Assembly (NCBI RefSeq): GCF_900090045.1
Contig: NC_041777.1
Coordinates: forward strand, 1 to 64,000
Reading direction: 5' to 3'
From: Plasmodium malariae
Lineage: Eukaryota; Apicomplexa; Aconoidasida; Haemosporida; Plasmodiidae
DNA length: 64,000 nucleotides
The notes under the pieces are model-generated. The model searched no databases, was not told where the DNA came from, and saw nothing but the letters and a program-made list of their open reading frames with translations. Below are positions 13,908 through 28,364 of the stretch, piece after piece. Position 1 is the first letter of the stretch; the number at the start of each line of letters is the position of its first letter. Both the position numbers and the translations under genes were made by a program.

Positions 13908-14740
13908 TTTTTCCTCAATTATATAGATATTTAATAATGTATTATATTAAGGAAAAAATTTTAAGTAATAAAATATCCTTTTAATGATAAAAGATAGTAT
14001 AATTATATATTTAATTTTTCTTTTTCCTTTTTTTTCTTAAAAACTTGAAAAAATACATGTAACTATAATGTTTTGTACAACAAAGTCAAAGAAAAACAAC
14101 TTTAAAAATATGTTACAAAAATTTTATCTTAATTTTATTTTTAAAAAACTAATTTTTATTAAAATAGACTAAATTGCATTTATACATAAACATAAAATAT
14201 ATATAATTTAATGTAGAGGAATAATTAAGTGATTTTTATTATTAATCCCTATAATAAAAATATATATGATTTCATAATATTTCCAAATAGAGCATAAGAG
14301 CAGTATGAAATGTATATAATATATAGAATGTAGACAATTTATTGCTCTCTGTCCTAAGTAAAATAGTAACTAAGTTTAGCCATATTTTTCTATTATAATA
14401 ATAATTTTATAAATATTATATTTTGGAATAGGCTATTAATGATATATAATATTAATTATTACGATAATAAAATTGTAGTAATAATCATTTAAGAAGTGAA
14501 TATTTTTTACAATATTTTATGATATATTATTTATAGCACCTTCATTCTCTAGTGCTTTATAATATATTTAAAAAATAAAATTTACATCATACTACCAAAT
14601 CTATAAAACTGTATATATATATAGATAGATCATTTATAATTTTGTATTAAATTTATATCATATCATTATTTGCAAATTTAACCGTTTTAAATTCTTCCAC
14701 TTAATTTATTTATTATATATTTTTTTTTAATTAAATGTAT

Positions 14741-14760
14741 ATATTTAGAAAAACTTTTAA
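14741..14760 (-). promoter_or_regulatory. conserved upstream motif, copy 2
   Basis: The plus strand reads TTTAGAAAAACTTTTAAT followed by a poly-A run, about 840-850 bp upstream of the ATG at 13907. It is more diverged than copies 1, 3 and 5, but has the same distance and the same flanking ATTAAATGTATATA context. Confidence 0.4.
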
Positions 14761-15861
14761 TATAAAAAAAAAAAATAATATAATTAATTCTATTTTTATA
14801 AATGTTAACATAATATCCTTTGTACAATAAATTATTTTCCTACAAAATCAAGAATAAAAATGTACATATTTTTTTATTAACAATTTAGTATAACTTAGAT
14901 ATTCAAGTAACTTTTATAAAAAGGCATTTAATTAACAATTACCTAATTAATATAATAAATTAAATATATCCATCTTTCCATTTTATCGAAAAGTTTTATA
15001 ATATTCAATAGTAAAAAACTGAATTACACAATTCATACCAAAATAAAGTTTATACTAATGAATGTAAACCATTTTTCACTAATAATCTTAATGTGAGCTC
15101 CTAACGTGTAAAAATATTTTTCATTATCTATTATGAAAATCATAATTTTCATAGATATTATATAATTTATTTAAACAACATTTAAAGAAAATATAGTTTT
15201 ATAACATTGATAAAATAAATTATTAAATGTGAACACAAAAAAAGAATAAAATATTTTTAAAATATTATAATATATATATACAAAGGAGTGAATTCAAGAA
15301 AAAATTAAAAACTAAATATTCACAAAAAATAAAACAAGTAATTCTTATAGCTGTATATTGTTATAATTATTTTTTTATATGTAATAACATCAATTTTTCA
15401 AAAAAAAATATATCTGTTGATTAACATATTTATTCATATAAGTTATTAATTTTTATATTTATATTTTTTTTTTCTAAATATATTTCAATATCCAAATGTA
15501 AATACATATATAGCTTTTTCTCCTTTTTTCTCACCTTCCACCATAAGATGATATTTTTTTGTATCCATTTATGTCTCTTAAAAATCACATACATTACGTA
15601 TTATTAGATATGAGAAAAAATTATTATTTTTTTTAAATTCATCCTATGTACATTCTTAATTACATAAAAATTTATTTTCATTAAAATATATCAATAAAAA
15701 AAAATTTAAACAACTATTAAACAGTTCTTATTTACCTTAAAATTAATATATTTTAGTTTATGTTTAGTTTACTTTGAATAATTTAATTAAGAAAATTTTG
15801 TAGTAATGTTTTTGGTAAATGCAAGAACAAAAAAATTCTAAATATAAAAATATTCTAAGTA

Positions 15862-15863
15862 TA

Positions 15864-15890
<27 letters not shown>
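15862..15890. repeat. (TA)n microsatellite
   Basis: A nearly perfect alternating AT run. Similar runs lie near 43.66, 47.30 and 62.39 kb. Typical of Plasmodium non-coding DNA. Confidence 0.85.
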
Positions 15891-15894
<4 letters not shown>

Positions 15895-18202
15895 TTATTA
15901 TTTTAGCCTTTCTTTTTATTTTTATTATTATGACTTTTACTTGTACAAATATTTCATGACTTAAATTATTATATTCTATCATCATGAAATTTGTGTTATT
16001 ACAGAAATATAAAAAAAAATATTTTTTTTTTAGTTAAATAACTATAAGAATTATTAATATATTCAACTTGTGACTATTAGATTTTTATTTAGTAGTGCAC
16101 TTGATATAAAATAATAAATTTAGGATAAGATAATGTACAAGATATTATTTTTTAGTTTAATTATTATACCTTTTTACTTTTATCGTTAATAGCCCACGAA
16201 AATATATATCTTATATTATTTTTTAAGTACATATTCAGAAAGATACATATAATCTCCGAAGAAATAATATAATTAATAGATCTGATGTAATTATTTATGC
16301 GCAGGAATAGTTAAATACATTTTATTTAGAAGAATCATACAAATATAAATGAAAGCATTTTAATATTAATAAAATTTGTTCTTTTTATAAATCTAAAAAT
16401 ATAAGTTAATCCTTAAACTTGTGAATTTTGAATATTTAAATTTATGTAAATGTATAATTTTCCATTTTTTACATAAAAAATAAAAACACAATTTTGAAAA
16501 AATATCATAAATATATTTCAAATAATTTGATTATATTTATACATAATGTTCGAGAAAGTATGTAAATGTTATATTCCTTATACCATTATATATATACAAA
16601 AGAATAAAACGAATATAATAAAAAGTGAGTATTATTGAGTGAACTTATATAATATTTTAATAAACTTAAAAGGATTTTAAAATAAAAATACTTAAAATTA
16701 AGCATGTACATATAAAATTAAATATAAAACGTATACGTAAAAACAATGATATAATTGACGAAATAAGAACTACTTAATTAACTTTATATAAAGACAAAGT
16801 TATTCCCTTATACAAAGAAGGTCACCAATAAATAATAAAATATAACACAAAAAATCATGATTGTATAGAAAAAAAGAATTTAATTAATAAAATGGTTTAA
16901 AATATGAGTTTGGTACTGTATGCAAGTAATTCCTAAAACTTTCTCAAAATAAAAAATAAATATATTGAAGTTATAAGATTAATCATTGCATTCAAAGAAA
17001 CGATACATTCAAATTTTTTATTTGAAATAAATGCTATTTCTTTTATTAGAACAGAACAACAACATAGTTCCTATTTATTAACAATAGTTTTACTTATTAT
17101 TTATTAACATTTTCCTTATAAGTATTAAATGATATTCATGAATAATTAAAATTTGTATCAATAACTAAAATTAAAAGAATTTAAATAGTATCAATGGGAT
17201 GTTATAAGAAAGATAAATTAATAATATTTTAATAAAAAAAAAATAAAATAGAATTTCAACGAATAAAATATTAATATCTGATTAAATTTAATTTATTAAT
17301 TTAATACATTAATAATATAAAAAATAATAAAAAATACACCTTATATATATAGAAAATTTATAGTAAATTATATGTTTATGTAATTTTAATAAAATTGAAA
17401 TACTATACATTTAAGAGTAATAATTCAATATGTACTTTTAACTCTTCATTTAAATACATATATTCTTAAACATCAAATTAGTGAAAAATTATAAATAATC
17501 TATTATTAAAAAGGTATTCTTTTTTATTATATGTTTATAATTTCACTTTTATACAATGAATAAGAAAACTAAAAGTCTCATAAAAACATTTTTATAATAA
17601 ATATTTTATTTTATCCATGTCTTATAAAACGTATTTTATTTAATAAATAATATGTTTCTCTCTCTCAGCGAAATATATATATATGTATCTAAATGTATAA
17701 AATTCCTTTATAATGTACAAAAAGATACACATCTTTTTTAAATTTAAAATTGATAATAGATTTCCTTGAAATCCTGAACATTTAATAACTTCAGACAATA
17801 ATAAAATACAAAATAAAAAGAAAAACTGTTTAATAGAGATATAAAACATTGGAGTATTATATAATTATATGAATTGTAATATTATATTTTAATTTTAAGA
17901 ACCAAACATATATTAGCAGAAATGATTAATACACATATATATATATTATGAAATAATCTATGATTATGATACATTGATAATATAATATACAAATTCGAAA
18001 GCATTAAAAAATTCGAATTAACAAAAAGACGAAGAGCATATATTTTTATTTTTTTATATCGAAGTGACCAGATATACATCCGTATTTACAATACTTTAGA
18101 CATGATATATATGTATATGGATTATATCACTAAATATATTACATTTAATACATCATATTAAAGTGTTCTTTATATAAACATTTATATTTCTTTTTATTTA
18201 TT

Positions 18203-19107
18203 TTACTGATATATTAATTTAATTCTTTCGTATTTTTCATTATTTCTTAAGATCTTATAAATTGTTACTATAAGTATAATTGATATTATAACTATAAGGA
18301 TGCTAAATAATATTGTATGAACATAGGGTGCTATAGATTCTGGAACCATAATTTTTATAAGATCTGTGAAATGTTTCCAAATTTCATGATTATGAATATT
18401 TGTAGTTTCAATTTTTAAAGACTCTATTCCGTATAATGATGGAATTCCTATTCCCAACAAGAAAAAAAAAAAAATTATAGCAACTCCAAATCCTTTATTC
18501 CTAAATTTTATTTTTTTTAAAGCTATATCGCTAATTCTCCTGTTTTTTTCAAGAAAATTATCATAATCCTTTTTTTTTATCAATTTTTTTTCAAAATGGA
18601 AATGCTTTCCGTCAAACATTCCATTGTTATAATCTATAACTTCTGTATAATATTCTGCCTTATTCAATAATTTTCTACTTGATTTGTTGTTTCTTTCTTT
18701 GGGTTCTTTTACATTATTATATATTTCTTTTTTTTCGTCCATACCACTAATAGGGATGATTTTGTTTAAACATACATTATTTGAATCATTTATTTGTTTA
18801 TATTTTGCTAGTAATCGATAATTTTTTCTATATAATATTTTACCAATGTTACATAGCGCATCTATAGATTTACTATACATACTCTAAAAGAACAAATAAA
18901 ATATTTATTATTTAATTGAATATATAATCTAATGGCGAAAAATTGCATTATTAATTGTAAAACACGAAAAATGTAAATAATAATAAATATCTTTATATTA
19001 TATTATTATACCGCATTCATGTTGAAAGGATTTATCCAAAATAAAAGGACAAAAGTTGAAATTTTTATAAAAAGGACTAACATGTTTTTTGTATCCAATG
19101 TATACAT
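18203..19107 (-). CDS. fam-l/fam-m-type exported protein, second subtype, intact
   Basis: Exon 1 19107-19012 (32 codons from the first ATG; an alternative ATG at 19083 gives 24) is joined in phase 0 across a 128-nt intron to exon 2 18883-18203, giving 258 residues. After the signal peptide come YRLLAKYKQ, a K/E/N-rich stretch, then the strongly family-specific string YTEVIDYNNGMFDGKHFHFEK, IKKKDYDNFLEKNRRI, membrane segment 1 at about residues 164-183, a loop, membrane segment 2 at about 222-242 and a basic tail YKILRNNEKYERIKL. This is a different subtype from the genes at 2.1 and 12.9 kb (no IFETK or HKKVKKYEK). I recall the two subtypes being described in P. malariae as often lying in pairs, and this gene is the nearest neighbour of the 12.9-kb gene on the same strand. 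Tentatively fam-m. No lesion is seen. Confidence 0.88.
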
Positions 19108-22100
19108 CTTTAATATTCTAATTCATTCGAAAACTAAAAAAATAATAATAATATAATATGCCTAATGTTAATTAACACTATAATTACTTATTTTATTTTT
19201 TATTATTTTTTATTTTTTTTCAAAGAACCACTAAGGTATAAGCAATGATAGTTTTTGCCACATATACAAAGTTAATTAGCTTCAAAAATATATTAAATAA
19301 TTTTTATTTTAATATTAATAAAAAAAAAAATTATTTTCATTAAAATAAAATAATTTGAATTCATTCACAAATATTTATGAAATACAATTTAATTACATAA
19401 TATAATACAGTGATTAAAAAATATACTGTTAATTATTTTCAAAATAAAAAAAAATATATAATTTCTTAATATTTATTAGTATTGTGTTTATAGACTCTAG
19501 GGAATGTAGAGAATACATATAGAAATATGTTCCTCTTTTATTAAAATAATAATTACCAATTTTTAAAACACTATCATATTAATAATTTTAGTTATATAGA
19601 CTTTGCATTTTTGAAAAGCTATTTATTTTTAATAATATATTAATTTTTATAATAATAGTAATATTAATAGAAAAAAAAAAATTATATTATACTAATTATA
19701 TGACGTGAATTAATTCCTCCATAAATATGTAAAATCTTTTATAGTGTATAATTTTTTTAAAAAAATGACTTAATACGGAATTACCTAAACAACCAAGAGA
19801 TGCTTACGCTAATAGTGACAAAGAACTGATTTTTTATTTTTGTATCATAACTTTTGACAATTATAATTTGTATTAACATATAATTTATACGATTATTTCT
19901 AAATAACAAACATTTATATTTATTTATTTACTTAAATTATTTATTTTTTTTAATTAAATATAAATATATTTAGAAGAAATATTAACAGTAAAAAAACAGA
20001 AAAAAAAAAAGGGAAAAACAAGAGATTAAAAACAAAAGAGGTAGAAAAATATTTCACAGATTTTCATTATTTAAATATATATCAACTGAAATGAATTTAC
20101 TAATAATATATAATATGTAATATATACATAAGAAATGAGAATATATAATGATATATGCTACTAATTATATGATATACTAATTTTTCTATTTATAATTTTA
20201 TAACGAATACATTGTTTTTTGTATATTCTTTTATAAATATATAGTTCTGTAAATATAATTTGCAAGCTAACCATACTATAATGCCATAAATTATAAATAT
20301 ATGATATTTACTAAATATATCTGTAGTATGTAAATCATAATATTTCTGAATATTTCTGATCATTATAGCTATATCGATGAATCAAACAATTTTAAAAATA
20401 TTATATACATACAAATTATTGTAATTTTGTGAAATAAAAATTTATATTATTGCTCTTAAAGGGTGTAAACTTCTATATAAATAATTATAAAAGAGAAAAA
20501 TATATATAATTTTAAATAACAAAAATTAATATTACCATATTTTTATTGTTTTAATATATATCTATTATTGTAGTAACATTTATGAAAACTCTTATATATT
20601 TTTAGTTTATCCAACATTTTATTCATCTTATCTTTTACGTACCATAAATGTATCTTTATATAAAAAGCATTATCCCATTTAAAATTTTTATATTAATATT
20701 ATTCATATAAATTAGATAATAAATTAGGAAAAATAAAAGATATATAATTAAAATGCTGTTAAAGGTTTATTTATAAATGAGCCATTTCAATTTACTTATA
20801 TTCATAGTTTATTAAAAATTTGTTGAGATATTTTTCTAAGGAATAAACGAATATTTGATAAATTATTTACGATACTCCTAAATTAAGAAATCCTAAACAT
20901 ATAGTTTAATATCCTTGAAAAATCTACAATTTACTCATTATTAAATGTATATATAATATATCAATGATTTTCTTTTACATATACCTATCATTATAATGTT
21001 TTTATGTTCATATGCTATACCTTTTTTATATATAGTAAAAATGCCATTAATGTTTAAAATATTCAAATAAACAAGATAAATATAAAATAGTAATAAAATC
21101 GAACTTTCAAAATATTGTTTTCACATATATACTAGCTATATATTGCAATATATATATATATATAATATATTAATTAAAATGTTCAATTTTTATCCAATAT
21201 AATGTGTTATTAATATGGCTTAATTATAATTTACAGAGAAACCTGAATTTCTGATTTCTACTATTACACAATATTTCCAAATTTTTCCTTTTTATAAGAT
21301 TAGTCAAAAATTCCATAATTTACTATTTCTAAAGATTTTGCATACTTCAATAAACAGATATAATTTTCATACATATAGAAAACAAATGAGTCATTAAGTA
21401 ATAATTTCATAAATAAAATTGTTCTACAAAATTGAAATAATATATATAATCAATTAAAAAACTTTAGAAATGAATATGCTACTCGTAAAAATCATATTAC
21501 CAGGTCCAAACGTGTATCATTCATAAAATTTTTCAATATTCTACAGGATTATAATCAATTTCAATGAATCCCAATTAATGTAAAATCGTCACTTAGGCTG
21601 TTATATTAAGAAAAGACACCTTCTAAGTAAAATAAATATGAAATTTCCTCCTTATTTCCATGATTTACATTAACATTTTTTTTTAATATTTTACATATTT
21701 TTTTTCTAACAATAAAAATTATTCGAATTAAATATTTGAACAACAGACTATAGTCACTCTTTTATGAGAGTTAATTACCACTGTAATATTATTGAAATTA
21801 TATACATGTTATTTTTTTTGAACCTTTTAAATTATCTGAATTTTTTCGCATTATACAATAAAAAAATATAAATATTTAGAAATGTATTGGTAAACATAAG
21901 CAGCAAATGCTAAAAATGGTTATAAATATGATAAAACTATTCATATAACAGTAAGTATTATATAATATATCATACTGTACAAAATTATAATTTATAAATG
22001 TTCAATAATAATTATATATGTTCAACTAAAATAAAGTATTAAACAAGTTAAATGGAATAAATTTTAAAAATGTACAAAAAAAAAGTTGTCATAATTTTTT

Positions 22101-22546
22101 TAATTATAATATTTCAAAGTAATATTATATAAGCATGTTCAGAGGGAAACTACAAAATTCTCATACAAAAAGGTGCTTTCAACTGAGTCCATGTGCATAA
22201 CGAAAAAAATATATAGAAATAAAGGGAATTTATTTTGTGAAAAAGTATATATCTTAATAAAGTGATAAAAATAAAATAATAATATGTTATTATTAATTAA
22301 ACAACCTATATTAACGTTAGCACTATGGATTAACATAGATAGAATATGTAGTATTTTTTGCAGAAAAAAAATTTATATAATATATACATATATATATAAA
22401 AACAATTATAAAAATTAATAAGAATATATTTTATCACTAGTCATAATAGAAAAGTAAAATTTTCATTAATTAGACTAATAAAATATGTAATAAGAATTGA
22501 TAATTGTAGTAATATATTTTATAAATATATTTATTTTATATTGTAG
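19108..22546. other. AT-rich upstream region of the 18.2-kb gene
   Basis: It contains the conserved upstream motif at 19.97 kb. The stretch at about 21.9-22.1 kb resembles 57.85-57.99 kb, so the repeated module reaches several kb upstream. No gene is supported; I could not find the N-terminal half of the STP1 relic that begins at 22547. Confidence 0.5.
19966..19986 (-). promoter_or_regulatory. conserved upstream motif, copy 3
   Basis: The plus strand reads TTTAGAAGAAATATTAAC then an A-rich run, about 860-880 bp upstream of the ATG at 19107. It differs from copy 1 only in the final base of the core. Confidence 0.5.
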
Positions 22547-23700
22547 TACACGATAATAGAACTCTTAAAAAAGAACAAAAAAGTTAAAAAGAAGATAAGT
22601 AAAATTATTGAAATATTATTAATTTCACATTCTGATAGGGAAAAAGATATTTTAAAACACGATCACTTAGAATATTAAATATGCCATGTAAAATAATAAA
22701 AAATATAAAAATAAATGAAAACTATATAATAAAAGACTTAAATTCGTCGAATGTTTAAAGCAACAAATTAAAAATTACTGTAAAAATACATATAGAAGAA
22801 CTCAGAGAATGCAGAAATGAAGAAGAAATTAATAAAGACGACTTTTTATCTGTGTGCTTAAAAGAGTTCATTAAAGAGGTATATAGCACATATCCTAATT
22901 TAACTAATCATTAACTAATAAAAAATATTAATTGTAGGAATTATATTTAAAACCAAAAAATTCTATAAAATTAGCTGGTATAAAAACAGAAATATTCCTG
23001 AGAAATTTAAAAAAGAATAGTGGTTCGATAATTTGAAAAATTAATGGAAGAAAGAAAAGGAACACATAAAAAAAATCGAATAATTAAATTAGAAATATTC
23101 TAATGGAAATAAGAATATTCCATTTATACAGACAGAAAAAGATACATGGAAACAGTGGATGTCAATAAAGGTTATAGTATACTGAACACTACTTAAAACA
23201 GGAATTCCCTATGGAATTGATTTAAGAATAACACAATATTATATAGGAATATGAAGAAAAAAAAAAAAAAAAATTATCATTAATAAATACATAAGGATTT
23301 CATAATAAAGAAAATTATAAAATAATACATATATATATATAAAACGGTTACTACCAAAATTATGTATATTCCTACATATGATGATATTACAAGAATTCAA
23401 AAAAAAGGAAAATATAAAAAAGAGTCAGTCATACTGGGATATTTCCATAAGTGAATGGAAAACATAACTAATTTTGGTGAAAAATTCAGAAATAACAAAA
23501 AACATAATGTTGAAGGAACTGTTTCAGTATATAGGGAAAATATTGATCATATAGGGGAAGAAAACTTTAGAAAGGAGATAAATGATTGGATAAGTGAATA
23601 AGACATAAATGTAAATTTCACATTTAATGATGATAAATTAGACAAAACTGTTGAAAAATGAGGAAAACATATAAATTCATAGGCATAAATTGAAAATATA
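22547..23700 (+). pseudogene. STP1: decayed STP1 C-terminal (cytoplasmic) exon
   Basis: Following a TTGTAG acceptor at 22541-22546, the sequence aligns in pieces with the last exon of the STP1 gene at 45.9 kb. Recognisable patches are a poly-lysine start after the membrane exon (IIELLKKNKKVKKKISK), IEELRECRNEEEINKDDFLS near 22.8 kb, WYKNRNIPEKFKKE near 22.98 kb, DTWKQWMSIK near 23.15 kb, WDISISEWKT near 23.44 kb, SEITKNIML near 23.5 kb and NDWISE...NFTFNDDKLDKTVEK near 23.6 kb. Many stops (the first is TAA at 22676-22678) and frame changes interrupt it, so no protein can be made. The extracellular and transmembrane half is missing. STP1 proteins are subtelomeric transmembrane proteins with tryptophan-containing cytoplasmic parts. 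Confidence 0.75.
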
Positions 23701-26700
23701 ATCTGATCATATTTAAGATAAAAAATATGTTTTACATGAAAGATATTTCTTATATACTCTGATATAATAAGGGAACTAAGAAGAGTAACGTAATGAGCAA
23801 TGAAAAAGAAATAAACGAAAGTTATATATAATTATTAATATTCAAGTTTTTAAAAGATATACTTAACACATAATTTTTTTTATTTCTTCAAGAATATCTA
23901 CAAAAAATTTATATTAATCTTTAAATCAACAAAACTAGGAATTTATTAATACATATATAAAGAAAAAATTAATTATTAGGATATTAATTCTCGGAATTCT
24001 AAGTAATTTTTTTTAATTGAATTTGTAATAACAAATTTTATCAGTAAAATTCTAAGATAAGTATATAAGTTACGATAATAAATGCATATTAACGTCTTTT
24101 ATACATATATATATGTTAAATTAATACAGAATATTGAAAATCAGGCTCCCAAAATAATAATATTAAAGAAAAGATTTGTACTCTACAAAAGAATTTATTT
24201 AATTGTATGTAAATTATATATTAATTCTTTTTACGTTTTCTTTAAGAGTAATTTCCTTTTACTCTGAGCTATAATAAAAACATCTTTAACTCACCTTTAA
24301 AAAGAAAAATTATTACATTCTTAACTTATTTTTCTTTCATAATATAATATAAAGTAACATGTTATGGTGAATATCACTTTTTACAATATATAATCTAATA
24401 TAAATTTTAATGAATTTATTTTTAATCAAATACTATATTAAATAAATAACTGTATTTTCTTTTTGTCTTAATGTATTGAAAAGTATAATATATATATATG
24501 TATAATAAATAATTTTATTTTCCTAGGCTATAATACCCTTAATTAATAATATTATATTATATTCATAATTTTATATTTTTGAATTTGTAAAAATATACAT
24601 TATCATATACTTATCATCCATGAGTATATATTTTTTTTTGCATAAAAAAGATATGTTGTTTCCTGTATATCTATTTATGACACCTAATGTGAAGATTTTA
24701 AAATATTTTTTAAAATTTGGAAAATATAATTATTGTTAATAAATTAGTTGTAAAAGATAACCATAAAAATGGAATTAGCTTTAATGTAAATAATTAAATA
24801 TTTATTAATGTCTATATAATATTTTTTTTATTTATAAAGTAAAGAAACAGAAAAATTGAAAATTTATTAATATGTACTACATTATTTACTATTTTTCTGT
24901 AATATAAAATGAGAGTTTATAAAATATTTAAAAGTAGTAAAATATAGTTTTATTAAAATTTCATGTTTATTTTTCGAAAAAAATTTTCAATTATTTAATA
25001 ATATATTACTAATTTTTTTCCTTTTGCTCAGTTTTACTATATTCTATGTTATATAATTGTATGGTATTAAAGAAGAAATTAACTTAAATTACTTTTTATA
25101 ATTAAATATATTTATTACATAAAAAATTAGAGAAAACTTAAATGTAACTTTTCAGGAATTTTAAAAAAAATAAATTTAGAATAATTTCATACACCGCATT
25201 TACAATAGAAAAATAAATTATAACATTATTATTCCTTCAACTTTACTTTTGCATTTGTTTTATCTATGTAATTTTATATACCTTTTTTTTACATATATAA
25301 ACATTTTACAAATTACTTGAATTCACAAAAATCAGTCATTATTTCATTTTAAGTATAATGTATTTCTAATATATATAGCTCGTTCATTTATTATGAGCAT
25401 TATTTATTTAAGCTATATATGAGAATTAATTTAACTTATTAGAAATGTATATAATGACATTGGTTAAAAAATAATAAACTACATGTTATTACATATTTCT
25501 TCATTTAGTAATTTTTCATTTGAATTCCTTTTAGATAATTTAAAATTTATAAAATAAAGCTTTGTAAATGTATCCATCTCATAATATCATAAGTAAACAT
25601 ATTTAAAATGCAAATCATTAAAACTTTTCTTATATATTTTATTTTAAAGTATCACTACTTATAAATTTTTATCACATGCATATTTGTTTGAATATGTAAT
25701 AACTTCTTAATTATCATTATGTTAAATATGTATTATAAATAAAAATAATCTTCAATTTAAAACCCTAGTTCTAAAATTTAATATATTAATTCATATTTTA
25801 TATATATAATTCATGAATAGAAAAAAACTCTTAAGCCATAATTCACCATTTTTAGAAATTTTTTCTATAAGACCCATATGAAGAATCTGTAAATTTAAAT
25901 CACATACGAATTAAGGCTCCTTTTTTATGATATTAATTGCATTTCACGTGAAAAAATCCATTAAATAAATATATCTATACACCATAAAAATATAAATATA
26001 TTTTAAATAGTTAACAATACTTCGTTATAAAACTTAATAAAAATTGTTTTAACATACTAAATAATTTTATCGCTTTTAAAAATAAAATTATTTTAAAAAC
26101 TGGCATATGTATTTATGTATAAATGAAAACTTTAGTTAAAAATAGTAATTTATTCTTTATTATAAACATAACCAGCGTAAAGAATCGATCATAACATATT
26201 CATTATATATTATATTAGAGTGATAAAATATCTAATATACGTTATATATTTTTATATTTCTACAATAAACATTACGAAATCATATACTAACAAAATATGA
26301 AAAAAAAATTAATAATATTTTTATGTTATATTATAAAAATAATGTATGTAACATTAAGTAACAATTTTTTATTACTATTAATATATATTAATTCTTTTTA
26401 TTTAGTTTTCATTTTTATTATTTGTTAATTTTATATGAGAAAATCCATTTTTCTATGATGTCAAGTGCATTTTTCATTATTCTAAAATGTAAAAAAAGTA
26501 ATATTAGCTGTATAAAAAATAAATAACATTTCATTTAATTTTGTGTAATAAAATATTATAACATTTTTACAATAATTATATTTATTACTTATTATTTTAT
26601 ATTAATTTTTTTTTTTTAATAATATAATTTTTTTTCTTAAAAAATTTTTAAAAATAAATTTCGCTTGTTCATATCTTTATTTTTAATATTATTTCATATG

Positions 26701-27544
26701 CTGTAAAAATTTTTTTTTTATTAATATTAAAATCACTAAACTCCGAGAAAAAATGAATAAAAATATGTTTTATTTCTATTAAAAAAATAATTATTTAATT
26801 TATCTTATAGAATATAACACTAAAATTAGACACAAATAATATATATTTTATTATTAACAGACAGTTGAATATTTATTAAAAAATTATATAATTATGCTGA
26901 TATTGTATAAATCCCCAGGTACAGTGAGTAAAATATAGTAATTTATAATTATTACATATATATATTTTTTTTCTATAATCAATATTTTTTTTGCAAATTA
27001 TTTTAAAGCAGTTTTTCATATGTAAGACTTAAGATAACTTTATTATATATTTTATTATTCTAATTAAATATAGAAAATAAAAATTATATTTATCTTAAAG
27101 AAAAGTTACATATATTATGTCTAATAATTTTATTATATTTTATCTATTTTAATAAACAAAACAACGAAGCGCTTTATCAATATATTTATGTACTATGTTA
27201 ACAAAATTTTTATGAAATAAATTATTTATAAATTTCTCTAGTTGCAATCACATAATAATCTGTTTTTTAATGCTTTTTCAGGAACTGTTCTATTCACATC
27301 ATTTTAATTAATACTTTTGCATAGAAAAATTAATATAATATTTTTATTAAACGAATTTTATCTTGTACTACATTTGAAAATATCACATAATTATTATATT
27401 TAAAAGTAGGATTTTTAATATTTTAAAGTATCACAAAGCAAATAAAAAAAATTATAAAAAATCTTCTATTTAGTATTATCGAAAAAATTATATTCCAAAG
27501 ATTCAATTATCACATAACTTTTGGCATCTATAAATAAATTCGAA
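23701..27544. other. AT-rich intergenic, no gene seen
   Basis: The ORF at 24.08-24.27 kb is low-complexity and unsupported. T-rich tracts at 26.60-26.65 kb lie about 900 bp upstream of the plus-strand gene at 27545 and faintly resemble the motif seen upstream of the minus-strand genes, but not well enough to call. Confidence 0.5.
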
Positions 27545-28364
27545 ATGAGGGCAAATTCAAATAAATTAACTTTACTTATTAAAATTTTTTTATTTTCCCT
27601 ATTAATATGGATATTCCAGGACGCCTATGAGGTAGAATTATTATTACATTTAATAATTTCTATATATTCTTTTTAATCGTGTATTTTCATTTTAAAACTA
27701 ATATATTACTCATATGGAAATGAAAATATTTTTATAAATATTAAATATTTACTAAAATTTTTAGACAAATGTCTCTATAAAAACATGGAATAAGAAGATA
27801 TATGCAAATGATACCTTAGATGTAGGGATAAGTAGATTATTAAGTACAGAAAGATATGTAGGTTCTAAAGACAGAAAAAAACATTTAAAAAAGGGTTGTT
27901 TTCCCCAAATTATGGGATGCATAGATACATCAAAATATTTGGACATCATTTTAAATACATATGATTCAACAGTATCTAATTATTTTCTTGCACAATTATA
28001 TGAAAAATTAAAAGAAAATGCAAATCAAAACGAAGAAGAATATATTTCAAGAGAAAAAGAAATAAAAAAATATATATATACTCTTTTATTTTATTTAGAA
28101 TTAAAATATAAAAATAAACTAAAAACTCGGAGACATTCTAACAATGAAAAATACAAAAATTTTTTACAAATTTTATCTGATCCCAAAACTAAAAAAATGC
28201 TTAATCTTACTATTCCAATGTTAGCAGTAACACATTATTCATTTCAATACATCCCATACCTAGATCCTTCATTAGATGAAGTAATTTTATCTGAATTAAT
28301 ATCATATGCAAACTCTATTTTAGATTCACATAAAAAATTGAATAAAAATGAAGCGAGTAAGTAG
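27545..28364 (+). CDS. putative exported protein, two exons
   Basis: Exon 1 27545-27631 has 29 codons: a short charged N-terminus, hydrophobic LLIKIFLFSLLIWIF, then QDAYE. It ends at a GT donor. A 133-nt intron ends ...TTTTTAG at 27764, and exon 2 runs 27765-28364 in phase 0; the product is 228 residues. The mature start contains TWNKKIYANDTLDVG and SRLLSTE, an RxL arrangement at the position where PEXEL motifs sit in P. vivax/P. malariae exported proteins (strict RxLxE/Q/D is not met). The rest is charged and helix-like, with a weakly hydrophobic LNLTIPMLAVTHYSF at about residues 170-190, and ends KKLNKNEASK. It has no second membrane segment, so it is not fam-l/fam-m. I do not recognise the family; an export role is inferred from the lay-out only. 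It is the only lesion-free gene of its type in the window. Confidence 0.75.

Larger units (their letters stand above)
13908..18202. other. AT-rich spacer between two exported genes
   Basis: It holds the upstream motif at 14.74 kb for the gene on the left and a (TA)n run at 15.86 kb. The part at 16.5-18.2 kb forms the 3' flank of the next gene; 17.43-17.55 kb resembles 63.30-63.42 kb. No gene is seen; the short ORFs at 15.8, 17.6 and 17.9 kb are low-complexity. Confidence 0.5.

Noticed and set aside
26600..26650. Motif-like T-rich tract about 900 bp upstream of the plus-strand exported gene
   Set aside because: It shares poly-T and TAATAATATAA but lacks the CTTCTAAA part of the conserved motif; likely chance in A/T-rich DNA.
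27761..27949. 62-codon minus-strand frame
   Set aside because: Antisense to exon 2 of the exported gene at 27.5 kb.
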